Part shown: positions 43,552-54,600 of the stretch, piece after piece
Layout of the letters: the number at the start of each line of letters is the position of its first letter
Numbering within the stretch: the first letter of the stretch is position 1
Assembly (NCBI GenBank): GCA_003963305.1
Contig: RXJR01000021.1
Location: 102,001 to 166,000 of the forward strand
From: Candidatus Melainabacteria bacterium
GTDB lineage: Bacteria > Cyanobacteriota > Vampirovibrionia > Obscuribacterales > Obscuribacteraceae
Direction of reading: 5' to 3'
Length of the DNA: 64,000 bases
Position numbers and translations under genes: made by a program
The notes under the pieces: generated by a model
Told to the model about the DNA's origin: nothing
Databases searched by the model: none
The model's input: only the letters and a program-made list of their open reading frames with translations

Positions 43552-44745
43552 ATGCTTGCGTCCCGCCAATCAACCGTTTCATCAAATCACAGAGATGCCT
43601 GGGTGGAAATTGATCTGGAAAAGATCGAGCAAAATGCCCGCACCATCAAGTCCTGGTTCACACGCCCCGACACGGGGCTGATGGCGGTTGTGAAGAGTGA
43701 CGGATACGGTCACGGAGCCGTGGGCGTGGCGGCAGCGGCTGTGGGGGCTGGGGCGTCGCGCCTGGGCGTGGCGACGGTCGATGAGGGCATCGAACTGAGA
43801 ACATCCGATCGTGTAACGCCGATCCTCATTCTCGGCCCGGTCCCAACAGGCGCGGTTCAAACAGCCGTAGAACACAATCTGGATTTAACCATAACCAGCC
43901 AGGCTGATTTGAATGCGGCTAAGGCGCTAGCCAGGCAAGTTAAGTTGGCCAATCAAATTAATAGGAACATCAAACTACACTTGAAAGTTGACACGGGCAT
44001 GCACCGCCTTGGGGCAGCTCCTGACGACGTCGAAACCTTAGTGCAGCAGATTATCTCAGACCCCCAACTGGAGTTGATAAGCATTTTCAGCCATCTGGCC
44101 AAAGCAGATCAGCTGCCGTTCACAGAAAAACAAGATCAGTGCTTTCGAGCCGTATTGAAGAGACTGTCAGCCAAATTTCCCGGACTGCTCAAGGCTGACG
44201 GAGGTAAAGTGCTGGCTCACATCGCTTCTGGTGACGCGGCCAGACATAATCCTTTCACACAACATGATCTGGTGCGAGCCGGGCTCAACTTGTACGGGTT
44301 GGAAGCGCGCACCGTATCTGATGTCGTGAAACCGGCACTTTCAATAAGAGCCAAGATCAACTCGCTTCGTGAAATCGAAGCAGGAGAAACGGTTGGCTAC
44401 AATATGACCTGGACAGCCCAGTCGAAGTCTCGCATCGCATCGGTGCCACTGGGGTACGCAGACGGAATCGACAGAGGACTGTCGAATCGCATGGAAGCAC
44501 TGCTTCACGGCAAAAGAGTAAAACAGGTCGGATTGATCAGCATGGACCAAATGTTGTTTGATGTTACAGCAGTGCCGGAATCTGCGCTGGGCGACACTCT
44601 GACCTTGATTGGCACAGATCAAGACCTGTCCATTCAGCTGGCAGACTGGGCCAACATGCTCGATACGATTACATATGAGTTAGCATGTAGAATGCGTTTG
44701 AGATTGCCGCGGATTTATATGCACGGTTCAGTCGTGCAAACTTGA
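43552..44745 (+). CDS. alr: Alanine racemase
   Basis: PLP enzyme making D-alanine for peptidoglycan. 397 residues. PLP lysine K48 in MAVVKSDGYGHGA; LKVDTGMHRLG; IFSHLAKAD; RAGLNLYGLE; the second catalytic base tyrosine in ETVGYNMTW; PLGYADGIDRGLSN and LISMDQMLFDV in the C-terminal beta domain. The first 15 residues (MLASRQSTVSSNHRD) precede the usual AWVEIDL start and are probably disordered. No strong SD. nadD starts 11 nt downstream. Confidence 0.96.
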   Translation: MLASRQSTVSSNHRDAWVEIDLEKIEQNARTIKSWFTRPDTGLMAVVKSDGYGHGAVGVAAAAVGAGASRLGVATVDEGIELRTSDRVTPILILGPVPTGAVQTAVEHNLDLTITSQADLNAAKALARQVKLANQINRNIKLHLKVDTGMHRLGAAPDDVETLVQQIISDPQLELISIFSHLAKADQLPFTEKQDQCFRAVLKRLSAKFPGLLKADGGKVLAHIASGDAARHNPFTQHDLVRAGLNLYGLEARTVSDVVKPALSIRAKINSLREIEAGETVGYNMTWTAQSKSRIASVPLGYADGIDRGLSNRMEALLHGKRVKQVGLISMDQMLFDVTAVPESALGDTLTLIGTDQDLSIQLADWANMLDTITYELACRMRLRLPRIYMHGSVVQT

Positions 44746-44755
44746 TGGAGACACT

Positions 44756-45391
44756 TTGCGTAAGATCGGGCTTTTCTGCGGAACCTTCAACCCCATTCAT
44801 TCCGGACATTTGCTGATTGCAGAGTGTGCACGCGATCAGTTCAACCTCGATCGCGTCTTTTTCATCACCAGCCCAAGCCCTCCCCACAGACAAGATCAGA
44901 GCTTGCTCGACGCGAGCGCCCGACACGATATGGTATCGGTTGCGGTGGCAGACAATCCTTACTTCGAAGCTTCCAGCGTGGAATTAGAACGCGATGGTCT
45001 GTCATACACTATCGATACCGTCGAACACTTTCAAAAACTTTATCCTAAAACGAAGATCTCGCTCGTAATCGGCGGCGACAACGTCAAATATCTAAAAGAT
45101 TGGCACCGAGCCCAGGATCTTTTTAAACAATGCCATTTTTTAGTGGCACCGCGATTGATATCATTTGCACGCCAGGAGAGCAGTTCGGAAGTCTCGATGA
45201 AAACACTGGTCAAGAAAGAAACAGTTGAACTGAAGGGCATGCGCATCAGCGTCATAGACTTCCCCGGCATTGCCATTTCCGCCTCATACATTCGCGGTCG
45301 ACTGGCACGCCGGCAAACGGTATTGTATATGGTGCCACCGGCCGTCAACAAAATACTTACCGACAACAAGTACTACCTGGACCCGAAATAA
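44756..45391 (+). CDS. nadD: Nicotinate-nucleotide adenylyltransferase
   Basis: Makes deamido-NAD from nicotinate mononucleotide and ATP. 211 residues. Nucleotidyltransferase motifs GLFCGTFNPIHSGHLLIAE (HxGH-type IHSGH) and the C-terminal ISASYIRGRL (ISSTxIR-type), plus IGGDNVKYLKDWH. TTG 44756 has GGAG 5 nt upstream and gives M-R-K-I-G-L-F. Downstream of alr with an 11-nt gap, so an alr-nadD operon is likely. In many genomes yqeK follows nadD; here yqeK lies 13 kb away, after the giant-protein cluster. Confidence 0.93.
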   Translation: MRKIGLFCGTFNPIHSGHLLIAECARDQFNLDRVFFITSPSPPHRQDQSLLDASARHDMVSVAVADNPYFEASSVELERDGLSYTIDTVEHFQKLYPKTKISLVIGGDNVKYLKDWHRAQDLFKQCHFLVAPRLISFARQESSSEVSMKTLVKKETVELKGMRISVIDFPGIAISASYIRGRLARRQTVLYMVPPAVNKILTDNKYYLDPK

Positions 45392-45396
45392 TTAAT

Positions 45397-45426
45397 CCCC
45401 GGACCGGCTCGGGTCAGCGCCCGGGG
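45397..45426 (+). terminator. GC-rich hairpin after nadD
   Basis: CCCCGG (45397-45402) pairs with CCGGGG (45421-45426), with an inner ACC/GGT pairing. It follows the nadD stop by 5 nt. No U-tract, so it may be a weak terminator or mRNA end structure. Confidence 0.4.
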
Positions 45427-45497
45427 GTGTAGACGGCAGGCGTGACGGGTATGTGATATCCAGAACGGCTCTTTGCTTGCACATTAAATCTCGACCT

Positions 45498-45517
45498 CGG
45501 ACAGCTTAAGCTGCCCG
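45498..45517. promoter_or_regulatory. 20-bp inverted repeat upstream of the giant gene
   Basis: CGGACAGCTT followed directly by AAGCTGCCCG: 9 of 10 positions are symmetric and the central CAGCTTAAGCTG is perfect. It lies 166 nt before the GTG at 45683, in a region with no other gene. The gapless dyad looks like an operator for a dimeric regulator; no -35/-10 pair can be placed with confidence. Confidence 0.4.
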
Positions 45518-45682
45518 AATCTCGTTTGCTCACGACTCCGTCACGCCGAAGGTACACAATATTCATGACAACCCGGTAAGGTTCTCCAAGATAGTCTTTG
45601 CAGCAATATCAATCGGCGCGACTTATCTAAATTCACGGAAACACGGCATCCCGTTTACCATCCGATTCTAAAAACAAAAATA

Positions 45683-48600
45683 GTGACCTCACAGTCGTCA
45701 GAAGTTACCAACAAACCTGAAGCTAAGCCGCCTATCGAAGCCGCGGTTCATAAAGAGCATGATGCCGGCGAGCACGAAATCGAGCGTGAAGACCACGCCT
45801 CTGTCGAAGCAGTAAAGGCGTTCGAATCCGGTCAAACCATTCCCAAAACCCGCGGCAACGGAGAGCGGGTTTTACCCAGCGGCGACGCTCTTCTTGAACA
45901 GATCAAAAGCGTTGAAGCCGCCAAACCGGCGTCGACTGAAAACATTAAACGAACCAATGGCGATTCTGTATTCGTCGATAGAGACGCACGAGGCACTGTC
46001 GTGCGCATCGCCGAAACTGACGGCAGCGAATGGAAGCGCAGCCCTGACGGCAAATCTTTCGTTCTGGGCGGCTCGAACGAAAAAATCCCGGTCAAAGACA
46101 TCAAAATCGGCGAGGACGGCAGCTACACCCTGGTGATGCCCAACGGCGACCAGCTCAGGCGTAACCCAGACCGCAGTGTAAGCTCGCTAGATGCCCAGGG
46201 GCACGAGCGTTCTCGCCAGAACAACGATGGCTCGAGAGTCAACTTCGACCACAACCACCGTGTCGTCTTGACGGTCGACGCCAGCGGCGCTCAGAGAGGT
46301 TACGGCTACGACAAAGATGGACGACTGGCAGCACTGGTCGAGCCGAACGGTTCGGTCTGGCGCAGCACCGACGGCAGAAACTGGCAACAAGAAGGGTCAA
46401 ACCAACAACGCGCTGGAGAGATAACGGTTAATCCGGATGGCTCGCAGACAGTAAAAAACTCCCGCGGAGAAACCACAACGTTCCAGATAAACGGCGCCAC
46501 TGTGTCGCGCGATAACCAGGGACGCGTTGCCGCAATCAAAGATGCCGAGGGAATTGAGCGACTCTTTGCTTATGACGCCCAGGGCAAACTCTCAGGCGTG
46601 AAAGAATCGAACGGCTCAATATGGGCAAGCAAAGACGGCGGAAAAACCTGGCAACACAATGGTCAGGAGTCAATAAAAGCAGAGTTAAGCGTTGATGCTA
46701 ATGGAAATTTGCATCAGAAAACAGAAGACGGCAGAGAAGTCGTTAAGCGCACTGACGGTTGGACAGAAAGCAAAGATGGCAACCAGACGCGACTGGAGAG
46801 AGTTAACGCCGACGGCTCCAGGGTAGTAAAAAATTCCCAGGATCAAGTCGTCGAAATTAAAGACCTGACCGGCAAATCACGGCAGTTCGAATACAACGAA
46901 CAAGGACAAATAGTCAAAGTCAGCGACGCGTCAGGCGTAAGAACAGCCAGTGACGGAGTTACATGGATCAATGCCGACGGCAAACCGGCATTCAAAGGTC
47001 GAGTCGACGTCAATCAGGACGGACTGTACAGAGAAGTCAGAGAAGACGGCAGCAAGTCCATCTATAAGCCGGACGGCTCAGTATTGAGCGTCGACACCAG
47101 TAACCGCATCTCGAAAGTGGAACAACCAGGCGGCGCCTGGCGAGCCTTCGAGTATAACAGCGCCAATCAAGTAGCGCGCATTACCGACAGCACTGGCAAC
47201 AGCCTCAGCACCACTGATGGTTCCACATGGACGAGAGAGGGTGGCGGCGAGAAGCTCAGAATGAACGTCAATGTGCGACTGGATGGCACCTACGAAGAAG
47301 TTCGCGCCAACGGCGAGCGGATGATCAGCACAACTGACGGGCGCACCCTCACCTTCGACAAGCAGCAAAAGATTCAACTTGCTCAAGCTGCCGACGGCTC
47401 GCAGATGCGCTATCAATACGACGAAAGCGGCAGAGCAAAAGGCTTTGAGCTAACCAACAAAGACGGCAGCAAAGTCAGTTTCGATGCGGAAGGGCACGTC
47501 ACACGCACACAAAGCAAAAACAATGAAGTACGTGACTACAAATATGCAAACGGCAAATTATCCGAAATCAAAGACACGGACGGCAAAGTCTGGACGAGCA
47601 CAGACAGTGAAAACTGGACCTCAAGTAGCGGTGAAAAGAGCAAAGGCGCCAGATGGGTCTCAAACGACGGGCAGTACAACTACGCTGAAAATAACGGCAT
47701 CGTCACAAAGCAGCTTGACGGCAATACGCTCTACCGAGAGCAATCTGGCGCCACAAGGCTGGAGAACAAATCTGGTCAGGTTATTGAAACGACCGATACG
47801 AAAGGAGTGAAAAGAACATACGAACGCAACGGGCAGGGCGACATCACAAGATTCACCGAAGGAGCGGACACCTGGGTAAAGACAGACCAGGACGGCTGGC
47901 GCAACACCAGGGATGGTGCCACATGGCAGGGTAAACTGGGTGTCGAGAAAGACGGAACTTACTATCAAGAAGACAAAGACGGCAACAAACAATGGCGAAA
48001 ACCAGACGGTTCGCGCCAGAACGTCATCTATAAGAGCATGGAAGTAGCCGCTGACGCCATCGAATACGCCATGAACGGCGGACTGACCGGCTGGGGATGC
48101 GACAGAGCGACAATCAACGCAACGCTCGAAAATAAAACAGAAGCAGAAAGAAAACAAATAACCGAGATCTGGGAGAAAAAATACGGCACCAAGTACGGAC
48201 AGACGCTGGAAGCGGCCTTCAAAGGCGAGATGAGCGGCTCAGATCTGGACAAAGCCATGGCGCTTCTGAAGCGCCCAGACGGCGCCGACAATGCCGGCAC
48301 AATCCGCGTAGCGCTGACTGAGAGTGGCGAGTGGATGGGGCGCTCCAGAGGTGAACTCGAGAAGGTGGTTCGCAATACCCTCGAAACGATGAGTGCCGCA
48401 GACGTCGCCAAAACGGATCAGGAATACAGACGCCGCTACGGAACATCTCTGGCTGATGCTATCCAGAACGATGCCAATCTGTCAGCCGACACAAAAGCGG
48501 CTGCGGCTCTCTACATGAAGGGTTACGACAACAGAAAACCCGAGGAAACACTGGACCTTGCCAAAAAAGCAGCATCAGCCGGCAACGTAGATATGTTCGC

Positions 48601-51600
48601 AGAAGCGATGCGCCGGGCGCCCAAGGAAGTGCGCGACTACTTCGCCTCGCCCGAAGGTCAAAAGTTGATGTCGGACAACTTCGAGGGTCACTGGTATCAC
48701 GCCCTCTCCCTCGGATTGACTGGCAACGTAAGCGACACCGATTACCGGCATGTTAAGGACTATGCTGAGTTTGGAAAACTCTCAGTCAGCACACAGACTA
48801 CAGACAATACAAGTTGGCTCGGCGATAACGAAAAGGCTATCGAGCACTCACTTTCCACCATGAGTGACGCCGAACGCAAGTCGTACATGCTGGGGCGGCA
48901 AATTGCCAACAATGAAACAGTTGATTCGTCGATCACAGCCGAGCAGCGACAGAGGGCGCAAGATTACTATACGAAGACCAGTGCAGCATTGAAGGCCGCG
49001 GCAGGGCAATGGTATTCAGGCGATTCGCAAACCAACGAATTCGCCAAATGGGAAGACATGATCGCCCAGAAGAATGGTGGGCTCGTAACTCGGCTGGCTG
49101 ATCACCGTGGCACCATATACGATTCTTCCATGCAAGATGTGATCGCCACCGTCGAGAACATGTCCAAAGACGACTGGGAAAAATTGCATGGCGATCCCAA
49201 GCAGCGCGAGCGCATAGAAACAGTGCTCAAGACTTATCTTTCAGACGACGAACTGAAACGCACCATGAACGTTGTCGATGCAAAAATGAGAGCCGGCTCT
49301 TTCGAGGCTAGTCAACAAAATCGCAGACCGGTGCTCGACGCCATTGAAGATAACCGTCGCTGGTACAACAATGATGAAGCGAAAATCTACGAAGCCCTGA
49401 CTAACATGACAGACAGCGAGCGCGCCCTCTACAGAAAGGGCAGCGAGGCCGGCAGCACTGATGAAACGGCGAAAGCTTTCGCTCGCTCACTCGATCAAAA
49501 ACTCAGAGACAGCCTCGATTCAAGCGAACTGACCGTAGCAAACGGGCTCCTGGAAAAGGTAAAACGCGGCGAAAAACCAAAGATGTCCGTCATAGACAAG
49601 ATGAACGTGCAGGCATCTTACACATTCAGCGACAAAGCGCAGATAGTTCGAGACATTCAAGAAGCCTTCGACAAAGATCCCAAACTACAATCAAGAATTG
49701 CCAACCCGCAAACTGATGCAGATCGCGCCTATGCCGCTCAATTCAAAGAAGCCGCCGAAAGAGCGATGGGACACTCGAATTACAACACTTACGCCAGGCC
49801 GCTCATCGAAACCGGTCATCTACCGACGGAATTGCAGTTGGACCTCAATCGCGGCATATTCAACGATGACGAGCAGGGCGCCTATAAAGACATTCAACGA
49901 GCCAGTGCCGACGAGAAACAACGCATCCTTACCGACAAGGCTTTTCAAGATCGCGTCCTGGGATTCTTGAGTGCCGACGAAAGACAGGTTGCTCTTGCAT
50001 CTATGCAGCAAGGCGAGATGAGGCCCGAAGACAAACTTCGCTCTTATCAGCTCGGGCTGGGCACCAGCGAAGACGAGATCAAACAAACTCTGTCAGAGCT
50101 GAACGACCGTTCGCAACTGAAAAAAGACGGCAAGTCTGAAGACGAGATCGATGCCATTATTCAGCAGCGACTGCAACGTGTTCGCGATGAATATGCTCGC
50201 AAGTACGGGGCAGACCTTTCGGCTGATCTCGTCTCGGAGCTGGGCGGCAAAGATCAGCGCGAAGCACTGCGGGCGGTGAACGGGCGTGACTCCCGCTCCG
50301 AATATCTTTACGCACTGAACGAAGCCGCGACGACGCGATCGGGATGGGGCAGCGGATTCGTCGACAGAGCCTGGGATGGCACTGGCTACCAGCTCGATAA
50401 CGAAATCAATCAACTGGCCGCTGCGACGGTGCAAGACCCGGCAAAAATGCGCGAATACGTTGAAAATGTCTACAAGATGGTCGACATGCATTCCTCATCG
50501 AAAGAAGCTCTTGCCGATGCAATTGTCGACACGACAGTGGCAGCTGTTGCTGTGGGCGGAGCATTTGTTTCGGGTGGACTGAGCCTGTCACTGCTTGCCT
50601 ACACCGGCGCCGGCGCGGCAATATTTAAAGTGGGATTGAAAGCTGGCATCATGGGCGGTGACTATGATGCAATGAGCAGCCAACTGGCAGTGGATGCAGG
50701 CACTGGTTTTGCAGACGGTTTTACAGCCTTCCTGGGTGCCGGAGTGGGCAAATCTGCGGCTGAGAAGGTGCTGGCTCAAGCAGGCAAGAACATGTTGAGA
50801 GAAGGCTCGGAAACAGCTCTTAAAGAAGGGGCCGAGGCGCTCGTCAAACAAGGACTCAAAGACGGAGCAAAAGTTAGTGACGAGGCAATTCTGGCACTGG
50901 CCAGACAGGTAGCGAAGGACGGAGATCAACAAGCCGTCGCTGCGCTGTTAAAGAAAAGCATCGGCGACGCTATGGAAGAGCAAAGCCGTTCGGTTCTGAA
51001 ACAACTGGTAATGAGCACTCCGCAAAATGCTCTGGCTGGATTTGCCGGCGCGACAGGTTCCGGCAGCATTCGTGCCGCGAACGACGCCAGAGATTTCGGC
51101 GAATTTGTAAGAATGACAGCCACATCAGCGGCGTTTGGAACGTTCGGCGGCACAGTCGGTCCATTCGTCCTTGTCCCTGGTGCGATGGCCGCAGGCAAAG
51201 CCTGGAACGGTCTGCGCAATGCCATGACACATGAAGCAACTGCAGTCGACGCCGTGGCAGCCCGCGCTGCCAACGCCGCCGAGAGAAAAGTGCCGGCAGA
51301 GATGACGCCGCAGGCACATTCGCCAGCCGAAAGTGGCGCCGTCACTGCTCCGGCCCATGCCACCGACACGCCTCCTCGGGCTGACCTGGCAGGCAACACC
51401 GAGACACACCCGCGCACCGATAGTGCTCCTGAAACCTACGTCCGAACGAGCAGCGATAAGCCCGTCCCGACCAACGAAACAACGGAACCTTACAGGGTCA
51501 TGGAATACAAACCACAATCTGGTAAACCAGATGTGGTGGCAAAACCAGAAGCCGTTGCTCAGTCAAATGCTTATAAAGACTCGGGCGAAATTCGTGGCAA

Positions 51601-54600
51601 GTTAGAAGACGGATTCCAGGTTGTCGGCGGCGAAACACGCATCGGCAGCGATGGCAACTTCCACGATCCGAATCGCCCCGCTATAGTGCTTGATCGCTCG
51701 CAAGACCAGGTGTTGCGAGACACTATTGCCGAAGCCCACGCACGTTTCGACAGATACAAAAACGATCCGCAAAAACTGGCTGAAGAACTGGCGGCGTATT
51801 CAAAAGAAAAAATGCAGCCTGCCGATTGGACCAACAAACAAGTCGACGACGCAGATGCGATGTTCCGCAGCCAGAATGGCAACAAGAGAATTCTACTGGG
51901 AGACTACATCGAGAGAGCCAGACTGGGTGAAGGAGCAGGAGCCTGCCAGCCCCAGACACTGCTCATGAAAGTGCTCGGCGATGATTTCGGGCTTTACATA
52001 TCGATGAGCAAAGGCTACCTGGGTAAAGTGCCACCAGGAGGAATACCACCGGGTTACTCACCAAACCACGCCTTCACCGAACTCCATTTAAAAGACCAAA
52101 GCTTAGTATTCGACCCTCGCAACAACATCACCGGCACCTCGATCGACCGCTTACCACACCTCACACCAGCAAGAGATTTCAGAGTCGGCGATGCAGTAAC
52201 ACCAGAAGCATTCCAGATCAAACCGGGCGACACTGTTGCCCACGACTCGACACAGTGGAGAATTTCAGACGAGGCGCCCACAAATCAGGGCGACCTGGTT
52301 CTGCGTCGCGATGGACAGGTTTCGCTCACAGCCAGGGAAATAGCCGCCACCAATCCGAACCAGCCCATCAAAATCGGCAGCGAACTCGAGATCAACGTCA
52401 ACGGCAAGAGAGAAGGTGGCTGGATTGTCCAGGGCACCAATGGCGATGGCACAGTGCGTCTCAGCAAAGCTGATGCCGTCAAAATCGAAGTCTCTCCGGC
52501 ACAGTTGGCTGTCGAAAATGCTCAGATCGCACGAGCGCTCGGGCGAGATAACCAGGTGCTGGGCGCTGTCAACGACCTGAAGCTCGTCAATCGAGAGCTC
52601 ACACAGATTCAGAACAACCTGAGCCGCTCACGATTGACTCCGCGAGAAAAGGGAGAAATATTCGACGCCATAAAGGCCCACCTGCAAACAGCAGAGGCAA
52701 AAGAATTGCCGGCTCTTGCGCACCAACTGGCCAGTCTCGACATGGGAAGCCGCGGTCCAGCGATCAAAGAGTTGCTCAACTTATCTGCAAAATATCCGGA
52801 AATCGATCTCAAGTTCGCACTTAGAGGCGACATCGATGTTCACGATTTGCAAGCCTACACGAAGCTCGCCAGAGCCCATGAGCAGCTGCAGGATGTTCCT
52901 GCAGCAGTGCGAGATCGCGTCGAGTCGGCGCTCAGAGATCGCTTCGAAATTTACAGCCGCGTTTCTCAGCCGCGAGCAATTGAGGGTCTGCGCAGGCAGT
53001 CAGAAAATATCGCTGATGCTTTAGACGGCTTCAGTCGCAACAAGACAATAGATCCAAAAATTGCTCAAAACGTCGCCGAACTGCTCGACATGGGCGCAGA
53101 CAGACCAATTCGCATCGGCTTCAAACAGATCATGGACCCGGCTGCTGATGCCGGTGCTGTAAAAATGTACACGGAACTGACTCGCCAGGGTCTGAACATC
53201 GACATTCCAGCGAGCGCAGCGGGCGGTCATGTTCAAGAATTCAACGCATTCACAAGATTGCGCGACCTGGCCGGCGAAGGAAAGCTTGGAGACAGTTGGG
53301 TATTCGTTCCTTCCGCTAATGCATCTGCGGCTGATACTGCCAACATCGACGGTGCCTTCCTGAACATGAAAACCAAGCAGTGGGTGCCGGTTGACATTGC
53401 CCTCGACGCCTCGACTGTCGCCAAAAAGGTAGGCGAAGGCAAAGGCGATTGGGCCTTCGCGCTGCGAGACCCTCACACACGCAGGTTGATGACTGGTGAT
53501 GACCTGGCCCTGGCGGCGAGAGAATTCATTGCTGACCGCACAGTTCCACACTTGAGCATTGAAAAATTACAACCACCATATGGCACAGGCAACTTGCCGT
53601 TCCCAGAATTCCGGCGCATCCTCACTGCCGTAGAAGGAGACGCCAACGGCAGGGTTGGTACAACCGCACGACAGATGGAAGCAATCAGAAATTTCGTAAA
53701 CCATAACCGCAATCAGATCAGCGAGCCGGAACGTTCTTTCTACGAACATATGGAGCATCAACTCTCGGTATCGATGAAGCCGCGCAAACTGGAAACCGAG
53801 CTGGCCGGAGATCTGATTCCAAACATCGGCAACGCTGTAGATGTGAGACTTTACCCTAACAACAATGCGCCCCTGAAACCTTTGCACCCTCGCCTCGACT
53901 ACGATACGTCCGTTGATCCCAGAGGCGTCAGATACATCGAGTTCCCCAGAACAAACCCAACCAGTTCAAAAGACATCAAAGCAATCAGAGTCTACGAAGA
54001 CGGAAACGTTGTTGGTATCGATGTCGGCGGACACAACTTGAAGATGAGTTCGCTTAAAAACACAATGGAACGAGCCGCACTGCACACCCAACAATCGGAG
54101 CCAGGCGTACTCAGAAAAGTTGTCAAAACCACACCGGCACAATTCGACTTCAACGGAAAGACAGCAGAGCAAATTCTGCATGACTACCCTGCTATACAAA
54201 TGCTTGGAGATGCAGTCGAAAACCCAGCCGCGCTCAAACAAGCTGCTTCCAACAACGCGGCTCTCGACAAAGTCAGAAAAGCAGTCAACGCCGATACAAA
54301 ACTGCCGGTCATGCCGGACAGCGAAAAGTTGGATCTAGCAAAAGCCGTTCTAGAGGCGCGAAATGCCCTCAACAATCAGAAATTGGCACCATCTGAGGTG
54401 CTGGCGCTCGATCAAGTAAAGAAAGCTTTGCCGAACACCGCCACCTGGCAAGAGGCAATGGAGGCGCGAGCAGCTCTCGACAGACTGCAATTGCCGCTTT
54501 CCGATGCCAACAAAGCACTTACTGCCGCTCGCATACAAAAAGCTTCCGAAAATAAAGTGAGCAACGATGCTGTAAAAACCATTCTGGAATATATGGAATT

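Noticed and set aside
45683-48040. Calling the giant protein a classic Rhs toxin
   Set aside because: The Rhs core ending and cleavage motifs are not visible, and helical repeats follow the beta repeats.
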